Notes under the pieces: model-generated
Seen by the model: the letters and a program-made list of their open reading frames with translations, nothing else
Told to the model about the DNA's origin: nothing
Databases searched by the model: none
Shown: positions 50,445 to 63,484 of the stretch, in pieces
Position numbering within the stretch: the first letter of the stretch is position 1
Layout: every line of letters starts with the position of its first letter
Program-made: the position numbers and the translations under genes
Source: Casuarius casuarius
Taxonomy: Eukaryota > Chordata > Aves > Casuariiformes > Casuariidae
Direction: 5' to 3'
Length of the DNA stretch: 64,000 bases
Assembly: GCA_003342895.1 (NCBI GenBank)
Contig: PTFA01000024.1
Location: 3,653,505 to 3,717,504, forward strand

Positions 50445-52677
50445 TTGTAGACGTGTTTGCGTATTTCAAGAGGTTAAGATCTATTAAAATATTAGAAGGC
50501 AACATATAGGCAGTTATTTCATTAGTTTGTTGGGCTCATAATAACACAAAACTTCGAAGAAGATTAAATAAGTATCAGTAATTTACATAAACGTTTTCTA
50601 GTCAGGTATTTTTTATCCTCTTCCATGCTTATTAATAATTTTAATCTTTGATCCATTTTTAGGCTAGAGCTTGGTTTGAATTGAGTTCAGATAGCACTAA
50701 AACTTTCAGGTTGCTTTACCTCTAATGGAAGCCTCAGGAAGCAAAAGTCTTAAATGAGAGGATTTTTTAAATGATTTGTGATTAGTTTGAATGCTTGAAC
50801 TTGGGCAAGATAAACATTTCTGTTAGACAGGAGTTACCTCTATCTGGATGATATAGCACATCCAGGTTTATCATTAGTGCAGAAGTAAGCAGGGAGATTA
50901 ACTTGTTAACTGATGAAGTCTTGAGTAGATTTGGATACTCGCTTCCATACTGAGGCTATGTGGTCCGCTATGCCTAACTATGGAATTAAAATCTGTTAAA
51001 CTATGGGACACCAAAAGGCTGCTTAATTTTTTTGTTGCCAGTATTGTGTTTGTTCCATATCATATCTCAGTCGTTTCTGCCTCTACAAAGTCATGTGTAA
51101 TACACTCATGCAGTTACATTTTAATTCAGTTTCTACCATTTTACTAACTTGCCAAGTCTAAACCCACTGAGTTTTTGAGAAGATTCCTGTTTTCTTCAAG
51201 TGAGCTTTGACTGGGACTCTAGTGAGGGTTCTCTTTGTAAAACCTCTTTTCCCTGCAGACTTTTGCAAAGTTGGAGGGTTTTGTCTTATTGGTGGTTACA
51301 CACACATGCAGTCTGGCTGCACCTTTTCTTTGAGGTTTCTCCATCATCAAGAGCACTTAACAGCAATGCAAAGTGGGTAAAAACTGAGAAAAACCTCCAG
51401 CAGATAAAGAGTTTCACTAGAGGAGTCTGTGGGTAGGATTCATTTACTGAAGTGTAGATGCCTAAGGCTATTTTAGACCCCCTGTCCCCACCGCAGCTGA
51501 AGCACCACAGGGCTGACACAGGATTTCTGGGTAACCTGCTCTCTTCTGGAGTGACAGCACGAGGCAAGGCATCTCCCTGGGTATCTCAGAGGGCACATGC
51601 ATGCTAAGTCATGCAACTCCCACCCTGTCTAACTCCAAAAGAATAGTACATGATAATAATGGAATAATCGTTAACTCCAAATGTGTATGTGGTTAAGTGC
51701 CTGTTTGCATAATTCCTCTTTCTCTGGTATCTTCATGAATGTTGTGAATTTTCATTTCAGAGTAGTTAAAAAGTGCCCCACTAATAGTTGCTGGCTGCAA
51801 ATTGTACTGTATTTGGAAGTTCATATACAGATCACTCTCACTTTCCTTCTTTCCGTGCTCCAAATGTTGTGCAGGGATTTAGTGGCTAGTTTAGGAAGAG
51901 GCAAACAGCATTGGTTTGGGCAAGTCACTGTGCAAGCAGATGCTTCACACGCATCTCCAACGCAGCTCTGCCAATGTACTTCAATCCTGTTCTGTAATAC
52001 CAACTTTCTAGTTTATTCCCAGGCTGCTCTTGAGCCGAGATGCCTGCCAGACATGCTAAATTGTACAAAATTGTGGTTTTATGTTGTAGAAAATGAGGGT
52101 TCTGCTGGAACTGCCAAATACATTTTCAATTTTCTTTATTTGGTCTACTTTGCACGTATAGAGTGTTGCTAGCTACTGCGCACTTATAGTTAAGAGACTG
52201 CTTTACCTATTCAAAAGCTTTTTTGTTTTAATTTTATTTTGCCGTTTCCTCTGACATCAGATGCAACTGTTGTCTGTCTCTGGAATGTCATTTATTTCTT
52301 TCCTCTCTAGTCATTCAAGGCAGCAGGCAGTGCTAATTCTAGGCAACTGTCAGCAGTTAAGCTGATTCTCAACTTTGTGAGAAAATCAAAAAAGAAAAAT
52401 CTCTGCTGGTAGCTTTATGCACTCTCTTTTAAACATTCCCCACTGTGTTACAGTGCTTTTTCTAGAATAAGGCTAATGTTATGTCTTAGTGGTTTCCCGT
52501 GGCAGTCCTCAAGCGTGCATCATATTTAAACAATATTCCTTATTAGAGCAGTATTGAACTAATAATGAAACAGAAATGACTCAGATATCTCAAAAATACG
52601 TTAATGTGGTAGAAGAGCTATTTCCATCTCCTGTAATATCTGTAGATACTATATTCCCTGTTGACTATTAAGGATAG
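50445..52677. other. Non-coding stretch
   Basis: No supportable gene. A 163-codon plus-strand open frame (51681-52172) has no recognised motif and is within chance expectation. A GC-richer part at 51470-51600 is unidentified. Confidence 0.5.
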
Positions 52678-52971
52678 TCAATAAATGGAAAGCAAGAAGA
52701 GCATGGTGGTGCTCAGATTTTAGCTTTGAGCAAAGTGTTTCATGTGACACACTCTGTCATTGAGCAAGCCAGAACAACTGAAAAAAAGCAAACATATGAG
52801 GCTGCCTGCAGTACAGTATTTGCTTGTTATTTCTGCCCAGCAAAGAATGGGACTGATATCTTGGAGCACTTGAATGCCTCTTGCCATGATGTCTCTCCCT
52901 GCCGGAGAACGGTGTTTAAAGCTAACGCAAAAAGCAAGGTCCACGCTAATTTTGAAGACCCTGTCTTTCAG
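52678..52971 (+). other. Weak exon candidate with Cys/His cluster
   Basis: An open frame runs from 52678. A possible acceptor (CTCAGATTTTAG, ending 52723) would start an exon that stays open to a good donor-like TTTCAG|GTCAGT at 52971/52972. The translation contains FACYFCPAKNGTDILEHLN followed by ASCHD, a C-x2-C-x10-H-x5-H arrangement loosely like a zinc finger; the spacing is shorter than the classical C2H2 type. I do not recognise the protein, and a frame of this size is expected several times by chance. Confidence 0.15.
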
Positions 52972-55900
52972 GTCAGTCTTCAGTCACTGCATATTTAGAC
53001 TGACAAAAAAAATTGAATATCCTTTCTTAAAAAACAGCATAGTAGAGGCCAATGAGCTGTTTTATTGCTGTACTCTGGCAAGTTCTGAAGTCTCAGTCTC
53101 TTCGTCGCTGTTATTTTGCAAGACGGTATCTTCATGTCTCGCAAAGCATTCTTTCCTCGCTCCATGGAACGTCAAGTCTGCAGAGAAATAAAGTGTAGAA
53201 GTGCCAGGCAGAGTTAGGTCTGCCAGACTGTATCTTAGTTAAATAAGCAAACTGTAGCTTGTTGCACCTTGAAATCCAGTCTGAGACCCACAGCTGCAGC
53301 CCTGGGCAGCAGCTAACACAGACTAATGGTATAGCTTTCCTGTAGCCCTGGCAAACAGGACAGCGTACAGTTAATGAAGCAGTCTGAAAACTGCTTCTCA
53401 CGTAGACTAAGAAGGATACTAAAAATCAGAAACCCCATTTATGAGCGAGTCCACCTTCTTCTGCCATCTCCAGAGAGTGAAAGACGCTGGCTTTGGCTTT
53501 CCTTTCAGAATGGTAGCTTTTAATTTGAAATGGGTAGTGCAGATCCTGGACACTGGATCTGCAATACAAAACTTTATTTGCATTGGAAAGATCTGGCTGG
53601 CAATGGGGGGAAATTATGAACGTGATATAATAACTCCAACAAAAATATTTTCACACTTGTAATAACATAGTGCTCATTAAATATCGATTTCACATTATAA
53701 AACAATTTGTATCATGCTGCTTCATGATAGTATAAAAATAGATATAATTAATTTCAGCAGCAATTAAAATAATTGTCAACAGAAATAAGATGACATTTAT
53801 AAGCTAAATAGAGAAAACTATTCTCATTAATGCTCTTTACTATAGCCACTTTAGATGTGAGACTGCTAAATCCTTCCTTAAACAACTTTAAGGCCATTAT
53901 TAGTCTTGTTAAAATCCTTCTTTTTATGTTATATGCATATCCTTTGAGCTCCTTAGGGTTGCTAGCAGCCCACATAGAATCATATTGGCTGTTGAAGTTA
54001 TATAGAATGTGGTTATCTAGAACTGCTTAATAACAATTATCTTCAGAAACAGCCAACCAAAAACTAAATGAATGAAGTGTGGAGGTTCAAGGGAAGCAAT
54101 GGAAGTTGCAGCAAAATATGCTGTAATTTCAAATATTCTTCAGATGTACTTTGTGCCAGATTCTTCATTTGGACAACCAAGAACCCAATTCAGGTATTTT
54201 TTCATTCATTTTTTTTGTCCACTTTTCAAAGATCTTCAAGCCTATATAGGAAGATCTCTAAGGAGTGTGGATAAAAAAAATTATGAGTGATTGGTTTTTA
54301 CACAGACTTGACTGCTTACCAGACTCTTAAGTCTGTCTCTGTCTATCAGATGTGAGGTTTGTAGGAAAAGCTAATATTACTTGTTACACTAATTTTATCC
54401 TTTTGTCTATATTTGTATTTATAACTATGAGTAGCATTTAACATCTTGATATTCCATCCCACCAGGCAATAAGAAAGTAAATAAAAACATACCTTAGGCT
54501 CATTAACAATGCGATGTTTCACGCTATATGAATTTCTGGCTTTTAGGTGGAATCACTACGAAAAATTCGGAGTCTTTTAACAATGAGAAATCTCAAATCT
54601 CTTCTGCCTTTTTGTGGGAGAGGAGTTGCAAAATAATGTGAACCAGTTTAAAAGAAAGGGAGGGTTTCCGCAGTACTCATTCACCTGAGCTGCTTTCAGG
54701 CGTGACTCCGTCTCCTGATAGTAGCTGCCTAGTTGTGGTGGGTGATAATGATGGGAGCAGAAAAAGCTATTTCACAATGAGCCGTGGCAGGAGCAGGGAC
54801 ACAACTGCTCCTCCTGGGCAGTGGAGTTCCTGTGTGATGCTAAGAATACTGCTGAAACCAGCTATTTTTTTCATTTTTTAACTGAGATTTGTTCATCTGT
54901 TTGTCATTTTCTGACGATACTCCAAAGACTAATATACAGTTGCAACTGAAGTCAATAGAAATTTCGGCTGATATTTTACTGAAAAGTGGCATAGAAAATC
55001 ACATGAGGAAATTAATAGCTTTGTCATCAGAACAGCATTTGAATAATATGGGATATCTAAGGCCTCGGGCTATCCAATTAATGACGAAGAAAGAACAGCA
55101 TACCAAATAACTGTTCCCTAAATGAGCACCATCCATTTTGCCTACTAAATGAGGCAAGGTTCTATGCAGAAGGAAAAACACCAGTCTGTTAATATAATAG
55201 TGTACCGTCATGTATATTTACAAAGATTTGGAATTATGTTTATATATCCAACAGCTACAATTATAACAAAGAGTCCATAATAAGATTTTTTTTGAATTCT
55301 GATGTAGAGGCAAGCACGTTTTTGTTTGTTTTAAATGTCTGTTGTGAAAATCATGGTGGTTGAAATTTCGGTCACTTGGTATTTGGGATGGATTGCTTTT
55401 GCTAAGTAAGCTTCTGGTTTCTCATTACACAAGAAACGTGAAGAGAGGACTGAGCAGGGAGACCATGGGAGCTATGCTGGTCTCCCATCCCACCCTCTCT
55501 TGTCGTGTGTTAGCCACACTCTGTCAGATCCTGTTAAAGCACATCGTTACGCCTGGCCTGATATGACAAGACAGTAAGAAGAAATGCAAAGAATATTAAA
55601 ATAAAACACTCAAATATTCCTGCTTACTGCTTTCCGACCATTTCAAGGCACAAATGGCTTTAATTCTAGCAGCCTCTTTGATCTCTTTGTGGGAATAGAT
55701 CATCCTACTTCTTAGAGCTAGCTGTATTAGAAATCCATAGTAATGTACCATATTCTTGTGAATTTTTCTGAGAATTTCATTTTAGAATGCAGAAACACAT
55801 GTTTCTGGAATGTGCAAATACTAAAATTATTATGAAATATTAGATGATCCATCTAGCTGGCTGACACCCTGCCTGCATAGTTGCTGCCTGATATCTGATG

Positions 55901-57140
55901 CTTTCGAAGAAATTTTCTACTATGTATTTAGTCTTTTTTTTTTTCTTCATGTATTTGAATCAAACATAACATTTGATCCCACTGGGCAAACGAGCAAAGT
56001 TTCGAAGACAGGAAAGCATGGGAAAATAGAGCTACTCCCTTTATAGTTCCTATTTGGGATATAACATCTACTTAGAATGGGTTTGATTTATATACAACTA
56101 ATTTGGAATATTTTGAAAAATGAGATTAAAAAGTACAAAGCTCAGATTATTTTTAAGCATCTAAGAAAATTTAAACTGGTTCCACAAGTTTATGAGTTGC
56201 TTTAAGGAATTCATGGTCTGATATCTTAAATTTGTTGAAATAAGCAGGAATTGCAGATGCTCTTTTATCCATTAAGAATCTATATATCAAACTTTTTATA
56301 AAGCTGTACCAGCTCAACTGTTGCAAATACTTTCAATAGTTAAGATGACTTGAAGTCTTAAAGCATCCTGAAGCTACTTAATCTGTAAAAGCTTACTGTG
56401 GTAAATCTTTAAAGTAGTTTAAATCAGGTTACAGTCCTCAAATCTGGCCACCCTTTTCCCCCTGGATTCAAAATAGATTTTCAGCCTCACTTTTGTCATC
56501 TAGTTATGAATCCAATAGTTTGAAAGATCGTTGAAAGATCACAATCATAGCTAGCATGCAGCTCTAGAGGAAGAATCTGCTTCTAGTCCTGTATTTGCAA
56601 GCTTGCATTTGCAGGACTGAGCACTGATTTGTTCTTATGGATTTTCTTTTTTTTTACTTCTCTCAGGATTTTTTTCTTATTTATTTTCTGTTTTGTCTTC
56701 CTAAACTGTTCATTTAAAATAGCTCTGTCATTGCATCTCCGGATCTGTAGGGAATTTAGCCTCACAATCTGTTTTTAAAGAACAGAACTACCCAACTGGT
56801 GGATTTTTCTTCAGCTCTGTCTGCATTATTCTCTAGTTATTTTTTAAAGACTTTTTCTTTACTTTCGATAGTTTAGATACTGTCCAAAGCATCTTCAACA
56901 AAATCGCTTCTTTTCATAGTTGCTACAGGTGACTAGAGGATTCCTTTCTGTCTTCTGTTTTTTTTTTCTTTTCCTCTGATCAAAAAACATCATTCGTCTA
57001 GACCCTGTTGCCCTTCATGCCATCAAACACCTGTTGTATTTTTTTTTCTTTTTATAACTACCTCATGGTGTGGGATGTTAAATGTCATTGAAATGGCAGT
57101 CTGCGGAAACAGTGTACAACAAATAAAAGTGTAGGTTTCT
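52972..57140. other. AT-rich non-coding stretch
   Basis: No supportable gene. A somewhat GC-richer part at 54650-54840 is unidentified. A T run lies near 55931-55945. Confidence 0.55.
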
Positions 57141-57148
57141 TTTCCTAG

Positions 57149-57155
57149 GGTTCTG
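57149..57155 (+). other. Speculative 7-nt microexon
   Basis: A strong acceptor-like run TTTCTTTTCCTAG (ending 57148) is followed after seven bases (GGTTCTG) by a strong donor-like GTAAGTA starting at 57156. This is the layout of a vertebrate microexon, but such pairs also arise by chance and no neighbouring exon is known. Confidence 0.1.
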
Positions 57156-57344
57156 GTAAGTACCCTTGCCCATACTTACAAACATAGAAAAATGTCTGGC
57201 TTCAGATATTTCTCCCTTACTTTGTCTTTAACATTGCTAAGTAGTGAAAAATTAAATAAATACCAGTTAGGTATTTAACAGACACTTTTCTACACATTTA
57301 TGTAATTAATTGGGTTCAATACATTAGTGAAAGGTTTTTTCCTG
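57156..57344. other. AT-rich non-coding spacer
   Basis: Nothing specific seen. Confidence 0.5.
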
Positions 57345-57362
57345 TTTTTTTTTTTTTTTTTT
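57345..57362. repeat. Poly-T tract
   Basis: T run of 18 bases with no recognised element to its right. Confidence 0.9.
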
Positions 57363-59473
57363 CTATTTTACTTCTTCCTTTAACATTCTGCTCTTACATG
57401 GGCTATAGGAAGAAGCTGCAGGGACATTGTGGCCGTATGAGGTATTTGAATTATTCAGATAACTTCTTTGGGTAAATCTTTCATCTGCTTGCAAAGGGGT
57501 TCCTTGTGGTTTTGCTTTTCAACTTTAACTTATGTTTCCTGTAACTCGTGTGCTTTTGCATACAAATAACTAGACAGCTGTTCAATTATATAGGCCATTG
57601 TTCCTACTGATTGAGGAGAGGAAGAAGAATGAGGAATATATCATTAGATTAGAGAGAAAAGCTTTAATAATGTTGTTGCTTTCACAATGTGCACAAGTTG
57701 CATCCTCTTTTTGTTATGGTCGTAGAGAAAGAAAAGGAGAAAAGAAAATGTATTAGAATGGCATTTTGTTGTTGGTGGTTTTAATGTTCTGGAACACCAA
57801 GGTGGTTAGAAGGGAGGTAGGTGAAACATTTAGGTATGTCTTATTTTTTGCTGATTTAAAAAAAAAGAAAAAACTTACTGATGTGTTGAAATATGAATTG
57901 TATGGCTATATACAAGTACTGTGCATGATCATGTCACCTCCATACCTTGAAGTATCGGTGTTTGATGTCCTATCCGTGAAAAAAGGGACGGACGACTGTA
58001 GATATTAGACAAGTTAAAATGTATTTTATAGTATCACAGCATGAAATACTGTGATTTGACATATGTGATAGAATTCAAGGTGTTGTGACTGCATTCAAGC
58101 AGAGATGTTACACTCTTTCAGGCTATCTGGGGACCCAACCAATATTTTTTCCATGCTTTTATATTCATTTGTGGCTATTTAATCTCCCTATCTTTCTATC
58201 CCTGTGAACATCCAAATTCAAATTTATCCTCCCAAAATTATGAAAGTGCAAGATATAAATTAGTTGTTTCTAGGCAATAAGATCTCCGTGTTGCAGTCTT
58301 AATATTCCCATAATTATTTTATTTTCTCTTGCCAGTGATTTAGTTTCACTTTAGATTATTCACAATAGTATTTTAGAATCAGTGGTTTGTGGGTACTTTC
58401 TTTTATTTTGCCTCTGTAATCTTGATGCTTCAGTTGACCAAATCTTTGAAATGTAAAATACAGATGGATTTGACTCCACATGGTTGCTATTATCCTGTTT
58501 TGATTTCTGGCTGAGGGCAGGAGTGAAGGGGGGAATATGTGCAAGTCAGTCAGAGGTTAGACTAACCAAGAGCCAAGTAAGAAACATGGGATTTGACCTC
58601 AGATGAAGAATAATCAACATGTGAAATACAGCTCATCCTGTTATTTTCCTTACTGAAGCACAGTAAGGTTTTGATTATTGGATGATTGTTGGAACAGAAA
58701 ATGGTATTTTTTTATTTTAATTTAGGGCTTTTTTAGGCATCAGTTGATTCTATCCGTAGCACATTATTTTGCTTTTGTTTAGAAAAATGCATGAGATATA
58801 TAATGTGTTTGTCTTGCATCGTCAATTTTGTTTTGCCCATTGTCAGTTGTATTTGAAGTTAAATTACATGTTTGATCATATTATTCATTGAAGCATGTTT
58901 GTTTTTTAATGTTTGTGGGTTAGCAGTCTGTTATGATGCAAACTGTTATTTAAATTTTTATATTTATACATTGAATTATGAGCTTTGTTCAGATGACAAA
59001 ATTGTCTAAATGCATATAAAACCATATAAAACAACAGTTGTTTATGAAGTTTCCTGAAGATTAATACAGAGCTAAAAACCTTAAGGTATAAAATATAATG
59101 GCAAAGGATTGCATAAGGAAACATAAGATTTTAGATAGGTAAATACCTGACAAAAGAAAGAACAGGCACAAGCTGTGTGTGGGGACCATATGACCTTATT
59201 ATCCTTGTTTTGCATAGAGAAGACTAATCACTGGATGACTAATACACTTTTCTTGCTTGCACTTACTGAAATTCTTATGCCTGCTCAGACTTGTGGCCCT
59301 CTGGTCTTATGTCCTGTTTCATAGCATAGTTAAACCAGAGATTTCAAGAAATTGCAGTTAGTCATCTACAGAATCATCTGCTCCACTTGAAGGCTGCATG
59401 TAGAAACGAGTTTAAACCCTGATATGTGAAGTTGAATGTTTACTTTAATACAGCTTCACTTTTCTTTCTAACA
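57363..59473. other. AT-rich non-coding stretch
   Basis: No supportable gene or repeat. Confidence 0.6.
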
Positions 59474-59499
59474 TTCTCTCTCTCTCTCTTTCCCTCTCC
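59474..59499. repeat. (CT)n pyrimidine tract
   Basis: CT dinucleotides followed by TTTCCCTCTCC. Simple repeat. Confidence 0.85.
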
Positions 59500-60273
59500 A
59501 ATACTTGTTCTGAAGCATTCTGGGATTTGCCAATATATGAGACAGGAAACCAAATGATCTGGACTAATACTCTAAGAGAGCATAGAGAATCTTTCTTCTC
59601 AGATGCTTGGCTGGTAGGTTTTGTTCAGGTGTTTAGGGTCAAAATGATCATGAAATTTTATGTCAGAAATATTCAGCCAGGCTGACTTGGAAAAAACAGG
59701 TTTTCTAAGTCCTTTTGTAGTACCAAGTGTATATAGAGACCATCTGAGCACTTCTCACCTAGCCATTTTCTGAGAACAGATAGCGTCCTGGCCTCCTCTC
59801 TTTTCTTCCTCTGGCAAATAAGAAGTCATCTTCAGAGGAATCGTTTCATCGTAATAAAGTATTGAGCCTAATACAGGGGGTGTGGGGTGAAATGTAATAG
59901 CTTGTGATATACAGGAGATTAAATAAGAGATTTTATAGCCCTTTCTGAGCTTGACGTTTATGAAACATTATGACTCTGGAATATGCCTTTTTGAACTTTC
60001 CATTAATACCACTTTTGGGGAAGGATGTCAGTGAATAAATTTGTTCATGCACACATTCAAGAACTAAAAAGTTTAAGCAAGCAGCTTTTGTTGAAGTGGG
60101 ATGTTAATACCTGAATATTTTTGAGTGAGATTCTAATGGAGCTTCATTTTCAAAGTATTTGAGCATTAAGGCATCAATTCAGAACTCAATTAAACACGTA
60201 CCCAAGGCATTCTAACTAATTTTAAGGAGGTAGAACTAAACATAGTCTTCATTTTATAGTGGAGCTCTGTGAA
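59500..60273. other. Non-coding stretch, nothing specific
   Basis: No recognised feature. Confidence 0.6.
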
Positions 60274-60319
60274 TTTCTTTTTTTTCTTTTTTCTTTTTCT
60301 TTTTCTTTTTTTTTTTTTT
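60274..60319. repeat. (CTTTTT)n / poly-T tract
   Basis: Repeated C-plus-T-run units ending in a long T run. Confidence 0.9.
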
Positions 60320-63194
60320 GAATATCTGACATTTCTCTGGAGCTTTCATAATAACTGAAATGCACAGAAACAGGAGGCTGTTTGACAGTTCACATTTAAG
60401 GGGGCTGAGTGACCTCTGTTAAAGTCAGTGAAGCCATCCCAGGAATAAATTGGCCTTTACTGAGTGACTGAGAGGCCGCATACTTGGATGTACATATTTT
60501 GAAGCTTTCTGTTTGGGTGGCTAAGCATTGTTCCAGTTAGTTTCTGAATTTCAGAAACAATTCTCTTAACTCATCTGGCCAGGTTACTGTAACAGCCTGA
60601 GAGTTGCTGGAAATAAGAATTTAGTATGCTCTGTTGTGTTTCAGTTATCTAATCATTTAAATCTGCTCTCCTACTTGATTTTCAGAAATACCCAGTATCA
60701 TGAAACTACTATTCATGATCTGAAACTATTAATTTCCACCCTTGCATTTTATGCAAAATGACTTTTTTCATTTTAAGTATTACCTGCCCGTTAAACATTG
60801 AGATTTCTTTAGTGAGAGCCAGCAGAATTTCCTCCTAATCTACGTACTCCCGTTTGGTGCACAAATAGGTTTATAACTCTTGCTGGGAGGGGGATGAAAC
60901 GGTGCTTCCAAGCTTGCTTTAGGGATGTAGGTTTCCATGTCTTCAGCCCAGGTGGACAGCTTTTGTTCATCTGGGCAGCACTCCAGAGGTGGGACAATTT
61001 CAGTCAGAGGTTTCAGGTTTTGAAAACTTATCAACTCTATCAAAAAGGTACAATTTTTGAAACAGAAATACACTCTTGTCTCAGATATGACAAAGATTAT
61101 CCCTTGCTTTTTATTTGTTGAAGAAAACTTTTGTACAACGCCATTTTCAAGAATGAAAGATTCCTGCTTTTTCATTTTCCTCTCTTGTAGGGTAAGTCAT
61201 TAGCAATTGATCTTAAAGGATACTTTTGTAATCACTAATGAACTGGAAGGTTCCACTTTAGTAAGTGCTGAGACTTGTCACATTGACTTCAATAGGAGTT
61301 TGAATTTAGCAGGTCTTATATGAAATTAAAGGTGAGGCAACTATAGATATTTTTTCAAAGTACAATCTTAGTAAAATGTTTTCTGAATGAGTGATTTGCA
61401 TGGAAAGCCATCCAACACTTAACTAGTACTTCTATCTAATCAAAAACAGCTGAAGAGTATGTTGCAGGTTTAATGTGTCATTTATTTGCACGTAGGTAGT
61501 TTCTCTTGTACCTGTACCACTCCAATGTGAAAGCACACTGACAGTTTATCTCATGTTATTAAAAGCCCTTTGCCCACCAACATGAACAAAAAAGTAATTA
61601 TATATATTAAAGAAGTTTTTAATATATTCTATTCTCAGTATTTCATACAGTATTCAATGAATCTTAGTTTGTCTCTTCACATTGGCAGCTAACAACTACA
61701 AAGACTTTGGTCTTCCCAGGGACTGACTGTCTAGGACCTCATTTCATGAGCACTTGAAGATGTATGTTTGATAGTCTTGCAAAAAACTCATACATATAAT
61801 AGTCAAATGTTTAAATCATGACTTCTGTTGAGTAAGCTCTGAAATAACCGAACTGGTATTTTATTTGGATGCAGCTGTAAGCCAAAGCTTACAGACCTTC
61901 GGGTTTGCTTGAATATTTTCCGGGATTTTTAGGGTTCTTTGTAGTGTTGCTCCATATGAAATAACTTACAACCTAAGGAGAAAGAGAGATGAAAAGTGCA
62001 ATTAAATATCTTTTATATAGAAGAATTTGTTCAAATTTTTCACTTGAGTTTTAAGGCTTTTAGACATACAAAGAACAAGTTGAGGATAATGTTAACTAGA
62101 AACTTTTCTGGTATGGCAAGAGGCTATTCTGTAGTTGGTTCAATATTTCAAATGTAATGTTTTTTTCATAGAGAAAAAGCCTTTCAGTATTAGGCCTATG
62201 GAAATATAAGGAACAGTCACATCCGACAAAGCTTCTGCTGATGTCCCAGAGGCTGCACAGACTGCCTGCCTCACAGGAAGTTCCAGGAACGAAATATTTG
62301 CTGTATTCCTGTGCGACGTGTACAGCTGTTGATTTAGGCTTATCAGCCTAAGAGAAAACTCTGCACCCCTCTCCGCACTGCAGATTTTCACTGTGCATTA
62401 TTTACTCATTTTCCTCTGAACTTCCGTTGTCACCAATGGGAATTTCTTGCATAACAGAACAAATAGAGAAGGTCCAGCTGGGAAGCCATAAGAGATGAGG
62501 GATACGTTGCCCTGAGTTCCTTTGCTGTTCTGAAATACCTGAAACATAGGTCTGAACAATGCCTTATGCAAAGCAGGTCTGATAACCTGTTGAACCTCAG
62601 TGACATTACAGGAGACACTTTATCTTTTGAAAAAGAAAGCAGGAAGCATTGTATGCTGACTTACCTGGTGTGGTTCAGGCGACATTAACTGTCTAATAAA
62701 AACATGTGAGCCATGGCAATTCTTCAGTTCATAAAGGTCTACTTTTTATATTTTGAAATGTAATATCTTTTGCAACTGACTCCTTGAATAAAAGATCAGG
62801 AAAAAAACTTCTGAATTCTGAAGGAAACTGCTTCGAAGAACACGGAAACTAAAGAAACATATTGTGAAAATTAATAGAGGGGAAAAAACAAGTAGAATAG
62901 GTGTAAATAGACAATGGGAGAATGAAAGAATCTTAAAGAAAAACTTGAGTTACTTATGGTAGGAATTTTAATTTGATTTAAGAAATGCATGTGCTGGAAA
63001 ATAAGAGGTATTGAAGTTCAGTTATGTTTTCAGTTGTGACATCACTAGAATTAAACTATTATTGACCTCTGTATTAAAATGGCTTAATAGTTTGATCAGA
63101 ATTGTATGGAATGAAAAGGATATATGTCAGATAAAAACTAGTTCACTGACTGATCTTAAAACGAAGTTGTTTTTGGTAATACTAGTTAATGGAA
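60320..63194. other. Non-coding stretch
   Basis: No supportable gene. A 111-codon minus-strand frame (60840-61175) is unrecognised. An overlapping acceptor/donor-like site lies at 61165-61197 and a minus-strand exon candidate at 62665-62692. Confidence 0.55.
62665..62692 (-). other. Speculative 28-nt minus-strand exon
   Basis: On the minus strand an acceptor-like CATGTTTTTATTAG precedes 28 nt that end CACACCAG and join a full-consensus donor GTAAGTCAGC (plus 62655-62664). One frame is open (QLMSPEPHQ). The donor is the best minus-strand donor I noticed. Without other exons this stays a candidate. Confidence 0.15.
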
Positions 63195-63480
63195 CTGTTT
63201 CTAATTGAGTTCTTTAAATATCTTTTTTTGGCACAATGATATTTAGCCAGTGCAGATGCAATAGAAGATTTTTGCCCTTAAAGCTTACAGATGACACAAA
63301 GATGGTATGATAACAAATAATGCATAAGATTGGGTGAGTTGTTGGAGTGTAACAGGTGGATTTTAATGTTGTTAAATACATGTCTAAGAGCAAAGATGCC
63401 TAGAAGGATGGGAAATCATACTGGTGAATTACATTGTAAATTATACTGGTATATACTGTGTTCAGTTCAATGTGTTCAGT
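63195..63480 (+). mobile_element. Diverged CR1/L3-type reverse-transcriptase fragment
   Basis: The plus strand reads, with frameshifts, SLNIFF (near 63212), then LTDDTKMV (63282-63310) where CR1/L3 enzymes have FADDTK.G, and QVDFNVVKYMSK (about 63354-63390), which parallels WQ..FN..KCKV. Order and spacing fit. The catalytic DD is kept, but stops interrupt the frame, so it is inactive. It may extend to the right in unrecognisable form. Confidence 0.6.
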
Positions 63481-63484
63481 TCTT
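63457..63484. repeat. 14-bp near-tandem repeat
   Basis: TGTGTTCAGTTC occurs at 63457-63468 and again at 63471-63482, two bases apart. Confidence 0.85.

Noticed and set aside
51681..52172. 163-codon plus-strand open frame
   Set aside because: No motif, and a frame this long is expected about 0.3 times by chance by my rough estimate.
53965..54000. Possible reversed CR1 3' tail (ACATAGAATCATATTGGCTG)
   Set aside because: Only a short similarity to the CR1 end repeat, with no supporting flank.
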